Origin: Tautonia marina
GTDB lineage: Bacteria > Planctomycetota > Planctomycetia > Isosphaerales > Isosphaeraceae
DNA length: 64,000 bases
Assembly: GCF_009177065.1 (NCBI RefSeq)
Contig: NZ_WEZF01000014.1
Span: forward strand, 124,001 to 188,000
Direction of reading: 5' to 3'
In this document: in pieces, positions 15,511-23,108 of the stretch
How positions within the stretch are numbered: position 1 is the first letter of the stretch
Layout of the letters: each line of letters starts with the position of its first letter
Program-made: the position numbers and the translations under genes
The notes under the pieces: model-generated
Seen by the model: only the letters and a program-made list of their open reading frames with translations
Told to the model about the DNA's origin: nothing
Database searches by the model: none

Positions 15511-18270
15511 TCAGGCCCTGGCCTTCGACGGTCGGGGGCCGGGAGCGAGTTTTCCGAGACGTTCACAGAGGGTGCCGAAATCGAGGGGCTTGGTCAGGTG
15601 ATCGTCGAAGCCGGATTGGAGGGCGCGGTCTCGGTCGTCGGCACGAGCGTAGCCGGTCATGGCGATCAGGAGGGCCGAGGAGGTGGTCGGGTCGGCTCGC
15701 AGGGCCCTGGCCAGGCCGTAGCCGTCGATCGAGCCGGGCAGGCCGATGTCGGAGAGAATCACCTCGGGCCGTTCTCGGCGAGCGATCTCCAGGGCCTGCT
15801 CGGCATCGTTGGCCACCGAGACGTGATGCCCCTGGTTGCCGAGCAGCCGGCTGAGCAAGTGAGCCATGTCTCGCCGGTCATCGACCACCAGCAGACGGAG
15901 CCCCGGAGGCAAGGAGGTCGAGGAAGGATTGGGAGTGGTGGCCGCCATTGCTGAAGACTCCTCGGGTCCAGGGTCCGCCGCGTGCCGGAGCGGCAAGACA
16001 AGCCGAAACGTGCTGCCTTGCCCTTCGCCGGCGCTGGCGGCCTCGACCCGACCGCCTTGCAATTCCATCAGGTTTTTGACCAGGGCGAGCCCCAGCCCGA
16101 GTCCCCCCTGGCTCTGTTTCCGACTGGTGTCGGCCTGCCAGTAGGCGAGAAAGAGGGTGGGAAGCACGTCTGGCGCGATGCCGATGCCGGTATCCGCCAC
16201 CTCGACGAACGCCGAGGTGTCGTCGCTGCCGACCCGCACCGTCACCGAGCCGCCGGGCTCGGTAAACTTCGAGGCGTTGTGCAGCAGGTTGCTGACGCAC
16301 TGGGCCAGCCGGGTCGGATCGGCCTCGATCGGCAGGGGTGTTTCGGGCAGATCGACCCGAAGCTCCAGGCGTTGCTCGCGGAACGGCCCCTCGACGGTGT
16401 CGAGGGTTTGCGAAACCAGCTCGACGAGGTTCAGCGGCTCGGGACGCACGAGGACCTTCCCGTGGCTGATCCGAGAGATGTCGAGCAAGTCTTCGATCAG
16501 GCGAGCCATGTGGCGGGCCTGCCGCTCGATGATCGCCGAGAGATTCCGGTTGGGGTTGGTCAGGTCGGTGTTCAACGCCTGAGCCGCGGCGAGAATCGGG
16601 CAGAGTGGGTTTCGAAGCTCGTGGGCAAGTACGGCAAGGAACTCGGTCTTCATCCGATCGGCCTCGCGCAGCGCCTGCTCGGATCGTCGACGATCGGAGA
16701 TGTCGATGGTCGAGCCGACAACCCGGGCCAGTCGCCCTTGATCGTCTCGAAGGCAGACGCCCTTGTCCCAGACGTCAAGATAATGGCCGTCTCGGTGTTG
16801 GACGCGATACTCAAGGCTGTAGTGCCGACGCCGAGGATCGGCCTTGAGCTGCTCCAGGTCGGCGAGAACCTGGGGGCGGTCGTCGGGATGGATTCGATTG
16901 CGCCACCAGAGGTTCGTCGGTTCGGCCTCGCCGGGAGCGATTCCGAGCAAGGTGAGCAGGCCCGACGAGCGTTGGACGTGACCGGTCTCGACCCGCCAGT
17001 CGTAAATCAGGCCGTCAACCGCTTCGGAGGAAAGCTGATACAGTTCCTCGATCTCTTGCAGTTCGAGCAGGCGAGCCTGGGCTTCGGTCACGTCTCGGAC
17101 GATCAGGCCCAGCCCCTGAGCGACGGGAGCGGCTCGCACTTCGAGCCAGCGATCAGACCGAGCCGAGGCGACCTCGAACCGCACCGACTGGCGATCGTCC
17201 TGGGCCCGGCGGAGCGCGGCCTCGGCCGGGGCGTCGGCCAGCTCGGGAATAAGGGTGACGAGCGGCTGGCCGCGCAGTGTTTCGCAAGGCTGCCCCAGCA
17301 GGGCCTCGGCCGGAGCATTGATCGACACGCACCGGCCGTTTTGATCGACGATCAGGCACAGATCACCCAGCCTGTCGATCAGCTCCGCCAGATTTGAAGG
17401 CTCATTGGTCGCTTGGGTCGGGGTGGAGGTGGTCTTCGAAACTTCCTGGGGCCGATCGGTCGAGGCCCCCTGGTCCGATTCCACGGCTTCGAGAACCCCG
17501 AAGACCCGGTCCGGATCGCCCATCGACCGGGTCAGGGCCGTCAAGACGCGGTCGCGGACGAGCAGGGATGAGCCATCGGAACGGAGCAGGCGGTAGACGA
17601 GGGTCTCGGGGGGGCCCGAGGCTCGTCTGGCGTAGCCGTCGGCCACTCGGGAGCGGTCGTCGGGGTGGGCCAGATCGAGCCAGGAGCGGGCCTGGCCGGT
17701 CAGCTCGGCGACCGACCGGCCGAGCAATCGCTCGCTCGAAGGACTGACCGAGGTCAGCCGACGTTCCTTGACCGACGCGATCCAGAAGATCGCGAAATCC
17801 TCGGCGCGAGCGTCGTCGTCTGTCGGGGTGGCGGCGGCGGAGCGCCAGGGCTCGGGTGTGGGAGGCTCGGTCGGATCGGGGTCGAGCATGGCCAGACCGT
17901 TCCAGGCGATCGGGCGTCCGTCTTCGTTCAAAACCGGCTCGGCGCGGGCGATGACGGGGCGGATGTGGCCGTCGCGTCCCGGGCCGACCCGAAAGCGCGC
18001 TGAAAAGGGTGTTTCCGAAGCGATCGCCGCCTGCCAGTGCGACTGAATCCGAGGCGCGTCGTCGGGATGAAGGCCGTCGATCCACCCGAGGCCCAGAGCT
18101 TCGGCCGGGGGCTGCCCGGTCCAGTCGTGCCACCGTCCCCCGACGGTTTCCACCAGGCCATTGGGTCCGGTGGTCCAGGAGAGGCCGGGGAGCTGGCTTG
18201 AGGGATCGTTCCGTTCAGGACCGAGTGTCCAGGCCGACGGCCGGGACTGTTGCTCCAGTGGGAGTGTCAT
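15511..18270 (-). CDS. hybrid sensor histidine kinase, four PAS domains plus receiver
   Basis: 919 residues from the ATG at 18270 (a TTG at 18297 is a weaker option). Four PAS/PAC units follow each other (about residues 28-130, 155-265, 290-400 and 410-530; the first, second and fourth carry the HPDD motif of PAS_3 folds). The HisKA helix has LAVLAHELRNPLCPIL with the phospho-His near residue 550. HATPase_c shows NLLHNASKF (N box), ADTGIGIAP (G1) and GGLGLGLALVKNL (G2). The C-terminal receiver (about 785-900) holds DD near its start, the phospho-acceptor in LSDIGLPGS (Asp about 838), T in AMTGYA and K in LTKPL. No signal peptide or membrane helix, so a soluble cytosolic sensor. No response regulator gene is adjacent, so its partner is unknown. 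Confidence 0.92.
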   Translation of the reverse strand: MTLPLEQQSRPSAWTLGPERNDPSSQLPGLSWTTGPNGLVETVGGRWHDWTGQPPAEALGLGWIDGLHPDDAPRIQSHWQAAIASETPFSARFRVGPGRDGHIRPVIARAEPVLNEDGRPIAWNGLAMLDPDPTEPPTPEPWRSAAATPTDDDARAEDFAIFWIASVKERRLTSVSPSSERLLGRSVAELTGQARSWLDLAHPDDRSRVADGYARRASGPPETLVYRLLRSDGSSLLVRDRVLTALTRSMGDPDRVFGVLEAVESDQGASTDRPQEVSKTTSTPTQATNEPSNLAELIDRLGDLCLIVDQNGRCVSINAPAEALLGQPCETLRGQPLVTLIPELADAPAEAALRRAQDDRQSVRFEVASARSDRWLEVRAAPVAQGLGLIVRDVTEAQARLLELQEIEELYQLSSEAVDGLIYDWRVETGHVQRSSGLLTLLGIAPGEAEPTNLWWRNRIHPDDRPQVLADLEQLKADPRRRHYSLEYRVQHRDGHYLDVWDKGVCLRDDQGRLARVVGSTIDISDRRRSEQALREADRMKTEFLAVLAHELRNPLCPILAAAQALNTDLTNPNRNLSAIIERQARHMARLIEDLLDISRISHGKVLVRPEPLNLVELVSQTLDTVEGPFREQRLELRVDLPETPLPIEADPTRLAQCVSNLLHNASKFTEPGGSVTVRVGSDDTSAFVEVADTGIGIAPDVLPTLFLAYWQADTSRKQSQGGLGLGLALVKNLMELQGGRVEAASAGEGQGSTFRLVLPLRHAADPGPEESSAMAATTPNPSSTSLPPGLRLLVVDDRRDMAHLLSRLLGNQGHHVSVANDAEQALEIARRERPEVILSDIGLPGSIDGYGLARALRADPTTSSALLIAMTGYARADDRDRALQSGFDDHLTKPLDFGTLCERLGKLAPGPRPSKARA

Positions 18271-18609
18271 GGTCACGTCGCCAATCGTTTCGTGCAACTC
18301 GACAACCGCACGACAGGCCGTCGCGGGCCATCACCAGAGCAGGATGAACTGGTTGGTCGTTCTCGAAGGCTCGGAACGGAACGACACACCAAACAGGGGC
18401 CGTGTGGTGACAGGCCCAACATTCAAGAATCAACAAGGCGACGGGAAGCGTGTGTTCAAAGGGGCCATCCTCATCCAGGAGGCAGTTACCTTGATCGTAA
18501 AGAACTTCGCCCTCGCCTCGCAAGAGAAACGCGTGTGCAGTCAACAGGAATTCGTAAACGCGGGCCTGATCGCGTCAGGGCATGCGACTGCGTTTTCCGG
18601 CGTCATCGC
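18271..18609. other. intergenic region, 339 nt
   Basis: Between the 5' end of the kinase gene and the 3' end of the ElaA-like gene (both leftward). A 109-residue open frame (18215-18544, -) overlaps the kinase start and has no recognisable features, so it is not called. No clear promoter or hairpin found. Confidence 0.35.
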
Positions 18610-19116
18610 TCAAGGGGAGACGGGCATCCCCCCGACGGCCCGGACCATGTCCAGGTGCACGATGCCATCGAACAGGTACGGCGCGGTGACCGGACGGAAA
18701 CCGAACCCTTCGTAAAATCGTTGCAGATAGCTTTGAGCGTGAATGCGGATCGCTCGATCCGGCGCGAGCTGCCGACAGCGTTCGATGGCCTCGGCCATCA
18801 AGAGGCGACCGACCCCCCTGCCCCGGCTTGATCGCTCGACCACGATCCGGCCGATCGAAGCTTCGGTGTCGGCGTCGGCGTTGGCTCCCGGTCGGCGCTC
18901 GAAGACCCGAGCCGAGGCAATGAGCCGACGCCCCGTCGGGCCGAGTTGCCAGCCCAGCAGGTGCCAGGCGATCGGGTCGAGCCCATCGGCATCGACATAG
19001 GGGCAGGCCTGTTCCAGGACGAACACACGTTGGCGAAGGGCCATGACCTCGTACAGATCCTCGATCGAAAGCTCTGCAAAGGGGCACCATCGCCAGGTGA
19101 TGGCCTCGGCAGTCAT
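18610..19116 (-). CDS. ElaA-family GNAT N-acetyltransferase
   Basis: 168 residues from the ATG at 19116. The N-terminus has the ElaA pattern: ITWRWCPFAELSIEDLYEVM, then LRQRVFVLEQACPYVDADGLD and HLLGW. The acetyl-CoA-binding motif of GNAT enzymes is GRIVVERSSRGRGVGRLLM (about residues 105-123). The end has HAQSYLQRFYEGFGFRPV, the normal beta-bulge segment. ElaA substrates are unknown. The neighbouring rhamnulokinase gene is divergent; no operon partner. Cytosolic. Confidence 0.88.
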   Translation of the reverse strand: MTAEAITWRWCPFAELSIEDLYEVMALRQRVFVLEQACPYVDADGLDPIAWHLLGWQLGPTGRRLIASARVFERRPGANADADTEASIGRIVVERSSRGRGVGRLLMAEAIERCRQLAPDRAIRIHAQSYLQRFYEGFGFRPVTAPYLFDGIVHLDMVRAVGGMPVSP

Positions 19117-19298
19117 GAGAGGGTGCTCCGGGAGAGGGAATGCAAGGGGGGGCCGAGAGTGTGGCGTGTCGTTGCTCCGGCCCGCTGCTGCCCGTAAGAT
19201 GGCCACCGTGCGAGGCAAAGGACAAGAGATCGGACCCGATGCCGGTCGATTCCCGCGCGACGACCTTCTTTTTCGACCGACGGGGAGCCCCCGACCCG

Positions 19299-20801
19299 AT
19301 GGCGACCACCAGCTATTATCTGGCCCTCGACCTCGGCGCCGAGAGCGGCCGAGGATTGCTCGGACGCTTCGATGGCCGACACCTGACGCTTGAGGAGATC
19401 CACCGCTTCCCGAATGGCCCGGTCCGGATGCTCAATACCCTGCACTGGGACCTCCCCCGGCTGTTCGACGAGATCAAGGTCGCCCTGCGCAAGGCGGCCT
19501 CCGGCGGAGCAAAGCCCGAGGGGATCGGGCTCGATACCTGGGGCGTTGACTTCGGACTGATTGGCCGAGGCGACACGATTCTCGGCAACCCGGTTCACTA
19601 CCGAGACTCCCGGACGGAGGGGATGATCGACCTGGCCTGCTCGATGATCCCGCGGGAACGGATTTACGAGATCACCGGCTTGCAGTTTCTGCCGTTCAAC
19701 ACGGCCTTTCAACTGCTGGCGATGAAGCAAGCCGGCTCTCCCCTGCTCGACGCGGCCGAAACGATGCTGATGATGCCCGACCTGCTCGGCTGGCTCCTGA
19801 CCGGCCGCCGCGCGGGAGAGCTGACCGACGCCTCGACCACGCAGTTGCTCGACGCCAACGCCGGGGCCTGGTCGGACGAACTGTGCAATGCACTCGGCCT
19901 CCCTCGGCAAATTCTTCCTGAACTGATCGCGCCGGGGAGCGTGCTGGGAACCGTTCGCCGCGACGTGGCCGATGAGACCGGCCTGGACCCGAACACCTCG
20001 GTCATCGTTCCCGCGACGCACGACACGGGAAGCGCCGTCGTGGCCGTGCCTGCCGCCGGCAAAGGGCCCGGATCGCCCCCGGACTGGTGCTACCTCAGCT
20101 CGGGAACGTGGTCGCTGATGGGGGTTGAGGTCGCCCGGCCGATCATCACCGCGGAGACCTATCGGTACAACTTCACCAACGAGGGCGGGGTCGATGGAAC
20201 CTCTCGCCTCTTGAAGAACATCATGGGCCTCTGGCTCGTGCAGGAGTGCCGACGGACCTGGGCGCGATCGGGTCGGGAATATTCGTATGAAGACCTGATT
20301 CCGCAAGCCGAGGCGGCCCCGGCGTTCCGGTCGCTGGTGAACCCCGATCACCCGTCGTTCCTGCCTCCCGGCGACATGCCGGCGCGGATCGCCGCCTTCT
20401 GCCGAGACACCGGCCAGCCGGTCCCTGAGGATGAAGGGGCATTCGTCCGCTGTGCGCTGGAGAGCCTGGCGTTGACCTATCGCTGGGTCGTCGAGCGCCT
20501 GGAGGAGATCACCGGCACGCCGATCAAGACGATTCACATTGTCGGCGGCGGTGCCCGCAACGCCCTGCTCAACCAGTTCACGGCCGACGCCACCGGCCGC
20601 CCCGTGCTGGCCGGGCCGGTCGAGGCCACGGCGATTGGCAACCTGCTCATGCAGGCCCGCGCCCGAGGGCGGATCGGCTCGCTGGCCGACCTGCGCGAGG
20701 TGGTCGCCGGGTCGTTCCCCGTGACCACTTACGAACCAAGTGACTCGGCCGCCTGGACCGACGCCATCGGCCGCTTCGGCGAGCTGCTGGCCCGGTCCTG
20801 A
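19299..20801 (+). CDS. rhaB: rhamnulokinase
   Basis: 500 residues from the ATG at 19299, so the protein begins just before YYLALDLGAESGRGLLGRF, the family's first phosphate-binding motif; earlier in-frame starts (e.g. 19239) exist. FGGY kinase fold. Rhamnulokinase features: GLDTWGVDFGLIG, the HYRDSRTEGM segment, GLQFLPFNTAFQL, THDTGSAVVAVP and SSGTWSLMGVE (ATPase domain), and HIVGGGARNALLNQF (adenosine motif). Phosphorylates L-rhamnulose to L-rhamnulose-1-phosphate in rhamnose catabolism (rhamnose from algal and plant polymers is a common planctomycete substrate). No rhaA, rhaD or regulator gene is adjacent. Closely convergent (13 nt) with the DUF1501 gene. Confidence 0.93.
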   Translation: MATTSYYLALDLGAESGRGLLGRFDGRHLTLEEIHRFPNGPVRMLNTLHWDLPRLFDEIKVALRKAASGGAKPEGIGLDTWGVDFGLIGRGDTILGNPVHYRDSRTEGMIDLACSMIPRERIYEITGLQFLPFNTAFQLLAMKQAGSPLLDAAETMLMMPDLLGWLLTGRRAGELTDASTTQLLDANAGAWSDELCNALGLPRQILPELIAPGSVLGTVRRDVADETGLDPNTSVIVPATHDTGSAVVAVPAAGKGPGSPPDWCYLSSGTWSLMGVEVARPIITAETYRYNFTNEGGVDGTSRLLKNIMGLWLVQECRRTWARSGREYSYEDLIPQAEAAPAFRSLVNPDHPSFLPPGDMPARIAAFCRDTGQPVPEDEGAFVRCALESLALTYRWVVERLEEITGTPIKTIHIVGGGARNALLNQFTADATGRPVLAGPVEATAIGNLLMQARARGRIGSLADLREVVAGSFPVTTYEPSDSAAWTDAIGRFGELLARS

Positions 20802-20814
20802 GCCGAGGCGGCCT

Positions 20815-22254
20815 TCACGCAAACAGAGTGCGAACGGGTCGGCCGGTGGCGAGCGGGTGGGGTCGGTCGGTCGTGTCGTGGAGTTCGAGGCTCGGGTCGA
20901 AGCCGAATCGCCAGTAGATGGTGGCGGCCAGGTCGGCCGGGGTGACGGGATCGGAGGCGGGATAGGCCCCCATGCGGTCGCTCGAACCCAGGACGAAGCC
21001 CCCCTTGACCCCGCCTCCGGCCAGGACGGCGCTATAGCAGTCGGGCCAGTGGTCGCGACCGGCGTCGTTGTTGATTCGGGGGGTGCGGCCGAACTCGCCG
21101 AGGGCGACGACGAGGGTCGAGTCGAGCAAGCCTCGGGCGTCGAGATCCTCGATCAAAGCGGCCAGCGACTGATCGGCCACGGGCACGAGGTGGTCGCGGT
21201 GCTGGTCGAAGACCTTGAAGTGGGCGTCCCAGTTCTGGCCTTGCTGACGGAAGTCGTACACGTTGACGAAGGGCACCCCGGCCTCGACCAGGCGACGCGC
21301 CATCAAAAGGTTTTGCCCGCGCATCTCTCGGGCGATGCCCAGCTCGGCCCCGTTGCCGCCCCCACCGCCCGCACCGACGCTCGCCGGGGGATGGTCGTAG
21401 CCGTAGCGGTCGCGGAGTTTCGGGTCCTCCCGGTCGATCTCCAGCGCCTTGCGGACCTGCTCGGAGGCGAGCAAGCGATAGGCGCGTTCGTACGAATCGG
21501 CCATGGCGCGCGGCTCGCCGCGGAGGGTCGCCCCTTCCATCGCGTCGAGCAAGGCCCGGCGACGCCCCCGACGCGCCGGAGGAAGATCGGCCGGGGTCCT
21601 GAGCAATGCGGCCTGGTACGACCGATCGGCCATGTCGACGAGGACCTGGAACGGGTCATACGCCGAGCCGAGGAACCCGCCCCCCTGGCACGGCACATCC
21701 ACCACGTTGTGAAAGGCAAACGGCAAGGCGGCATGAGGAACGGCCAGGTTCTCGCCGCGTCGCAGGTAGCTCAAGGCGCCGCCGAAGCTGGGGTAGAACT
21801 GCGGCTCGGGGGAAAAGAGTTCCTGGTCTCCTTGCGGAGCGGGTCGGCCGGTGAGGGTCTCCATCGAGGCCGAATCGTGCAGGCGGTTGCCGTGGGTCAT
21901 GCTCCGAATCAGGGCGACCTTGTGCATGACCGTCGCCATCTTCGGTTGAAGCTCGGAGACGAACACGCCGGGGGCCGAGGTGGCGATCGGCCGGAATTCG
22001 CCCCGGACTTCGAGCGGGGCCTCGGGCTTCGGGTCGAAGGTTTCGAAGTGGCTTGGGCCGCCGTAGTAGAAGACCAGGATGCAGGCCCGGATCGGCGGCG
22101 GATCGCCCGGCGCGGTCGATCGACCGCCCGACGCCTGAGCCGCCCGCATCAGGCCAAGCAATCCCAGACCTCCCAGCCCCCCCGTGCGCAACAAGGCCCG
22201 CCGCGAAATTCGAGGGCCGGGGCACCGGCTTCGGGGCTCCGATCGTGTGGTCAT
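20815..22254 (-). CDS. Tat-exported DUF1501 protein (sulfatase-like fold)
   Basis: 479 residues from the ATG at 22254. Twin-arginine signal (SRRALLRTGGLGGLGLLGLM). Family motifs: ILVFYYGGPSHFETFDPKPEAP near the mature N-terminus, RSMTHGNRLHD and the later TLVVALGEFGRTPRINND followed by GRDHWP. DUF1501 proteins have an alkaline phosphatase/sulfatase-like fold; in planctomycetes they usually pair with a DUF1553/DUF1549 cytochrome-type gene, which is absent here within the window. Function unknown; periplasmic. Length is normal. Converges on rhamnulokinase. Confidence 0.93.
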   Translation of the reverse strand: MTTRSEPRSRCPGPRISRRALLRTGGLGGLGLLGLMRAAQASGGRSTAPGDPPPIRACILVFYYGGPSHFETFDPKPEAPLEVRGEFRPIATSAPGVFVSELQPKMATVMHKVALIRSMTHGNRLHDSASMETLTGRPAPQGDQELFSPEPQFYPSFGGALSYLRRGENLAVPHAALPFAFHNVVDVPCQGGGFLGSAYDPFQVLVDMADRSYQAALLRTPADLPPARRGRRRALLDAMEGATLRGEPRAMADSYERAYRLLASEQVRKALEIDREDPKLRDRYGYDHPPASVGAGGGGGNGAELGIAREMRGQNLLMARRLVEAGVPFVNVYDFRQQGQNWDAHFKVFDQHRDHLVPVADQSLAALIEDLDARGLLDSTLVVALGEFGRTPRINNDAGRDHWPDCYSAVLAGGGVKGGFVLGSSDRMGAYPASDPVTPADLAATIYWRFGFDPSLELHDTTDRPHPLATGRPVRTLFA

Positions 22255-22448
22255 CGGCGCTGCTCGTCTTGATCCGATTGAGGCGGGGCGAAGGCGTCGA
22301 TCACGCTTCTCACTTCGGTCACGGTAATGACCAGGATCGCTCGTTGCCAAGCACATTTTGAACAAACGTGGGAGATAACAAGAGTGACTGGGGCCCTGGG
22401 CAAGGGTCTGGGAACGTGCCCTGGGGCGTCGGATCGGGGCCGAGGCGT

Positions 22449-23012
22449 TCATGGGCTCGGCGGATTGACCTTCTGCTCGGACATCGACCTCCAGCATTCG
22501 GCTGTCAGGCGGTAGAGGACGTGAGGAAGGTCGGCGTACTCGGTGTCGCATTCAAAGGTGAACCCGGCCTTTTCCATGACGCGGCGCGAGGCGAGGTTCG
22601 TCGGCTGGGTGAAGCAGACGAGGGACGGGAGGGTGAGGGTTTCGAAGCCGACCTCGACGCAGCGGCGAGCCAGCTCGGTGGCCAGGCCGCGCCCCCAGTA
22701 AAAGGGGAGGAAGGCGTAGCCGATCTCGACCTCATCGAGCCCGGCGATGACGACGTGCCGCAAGCCCCCTCGGCCAATGAATCGGCCCGAGGAGCGGTCT
22801 CGGATCGTGTACCAGCCGAAGCCGAACCGATTCCAGTGGTCCATCAGGCGCCCGAAGATCGCCTCGGTCTCCTCACGCGATCGTACACCCTTGAGCGTGG
22901 CCATGACGACGGGATCGGAATTCATGCGGATATAATCATCTAAATCGGACCAGGAAGGGCGTCCGAGGCGAAGCCGAGCCGTGACGATCGGAGCGATGGC
23001 GGGATCGGTCAT
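22449..23012 (-). CDS. RimJ/RimL-like GNAT acetyltransferase
   Basis: 187 residues from the ATG at 23012. Acetyltransf_3 type: TARLRLGRPSWSDLDDYIRM at the start, then FGWYTIRDRSSGRFIGRGGL, the acetyl-CoA motif EVEIGYAFLPFYWGRGLATEL (about residues 92-112) and the helper segment PTNLASRRVMEKAGF (about 138-152). This class N-acetylates ribosomal protein N-termini, antibiotics or polyamines; the substrate cannot be told. Gene order gives no partner. Cytosolic. Confidence 0.88.
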   Translation of the reverse strand: MTDPAIAPIVTARLRLGRPSWSDLDDYIRMNSDPVVMATLKGVRSREETEAIFGRLMDHWNRFGFGWYTIRDRSSGRFIGRGGLRHVVIAGLDEVEIGYAFLPFYWGRGLATELARRCVEVGFETLTLPSLVCFTQPTNLASRRVMEKAGFTFECDTEYADLPHVLYRLTAECWRSMSEQKVNPPSP

Positions 23013-23046
23013 GACGTGCCTCGCTTGGGCCTGCAGCAACGAGAAC

Positions 23047-23080
23047 GGAGCCCCGCGACGGCACATCCGCCGGGGGCTCC
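23047..23080 (-). terminator. terminator hairpin for the repeat/TPR protein gene
   Basis: GGAGCCCC (23047-23054) and GGGGCTCC (23073-23080) form an 8-bp stem about 29 nt past the stop codon of the leftward gene ending at 23109. Inner bases (GCG/CGC) can extend it. Confidence 0.6.
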
Positions 23081-23108
23081 GAAACCTCGAACCAGGACGA
23101 GGGGCAGC

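Noticed and set aside
18215-18544. A 109-codon minus-strand frame upstream of the histidine kinase.
   Set aside because: Overlaps the kinase start, has no domain and no clear ribosome-binding site.
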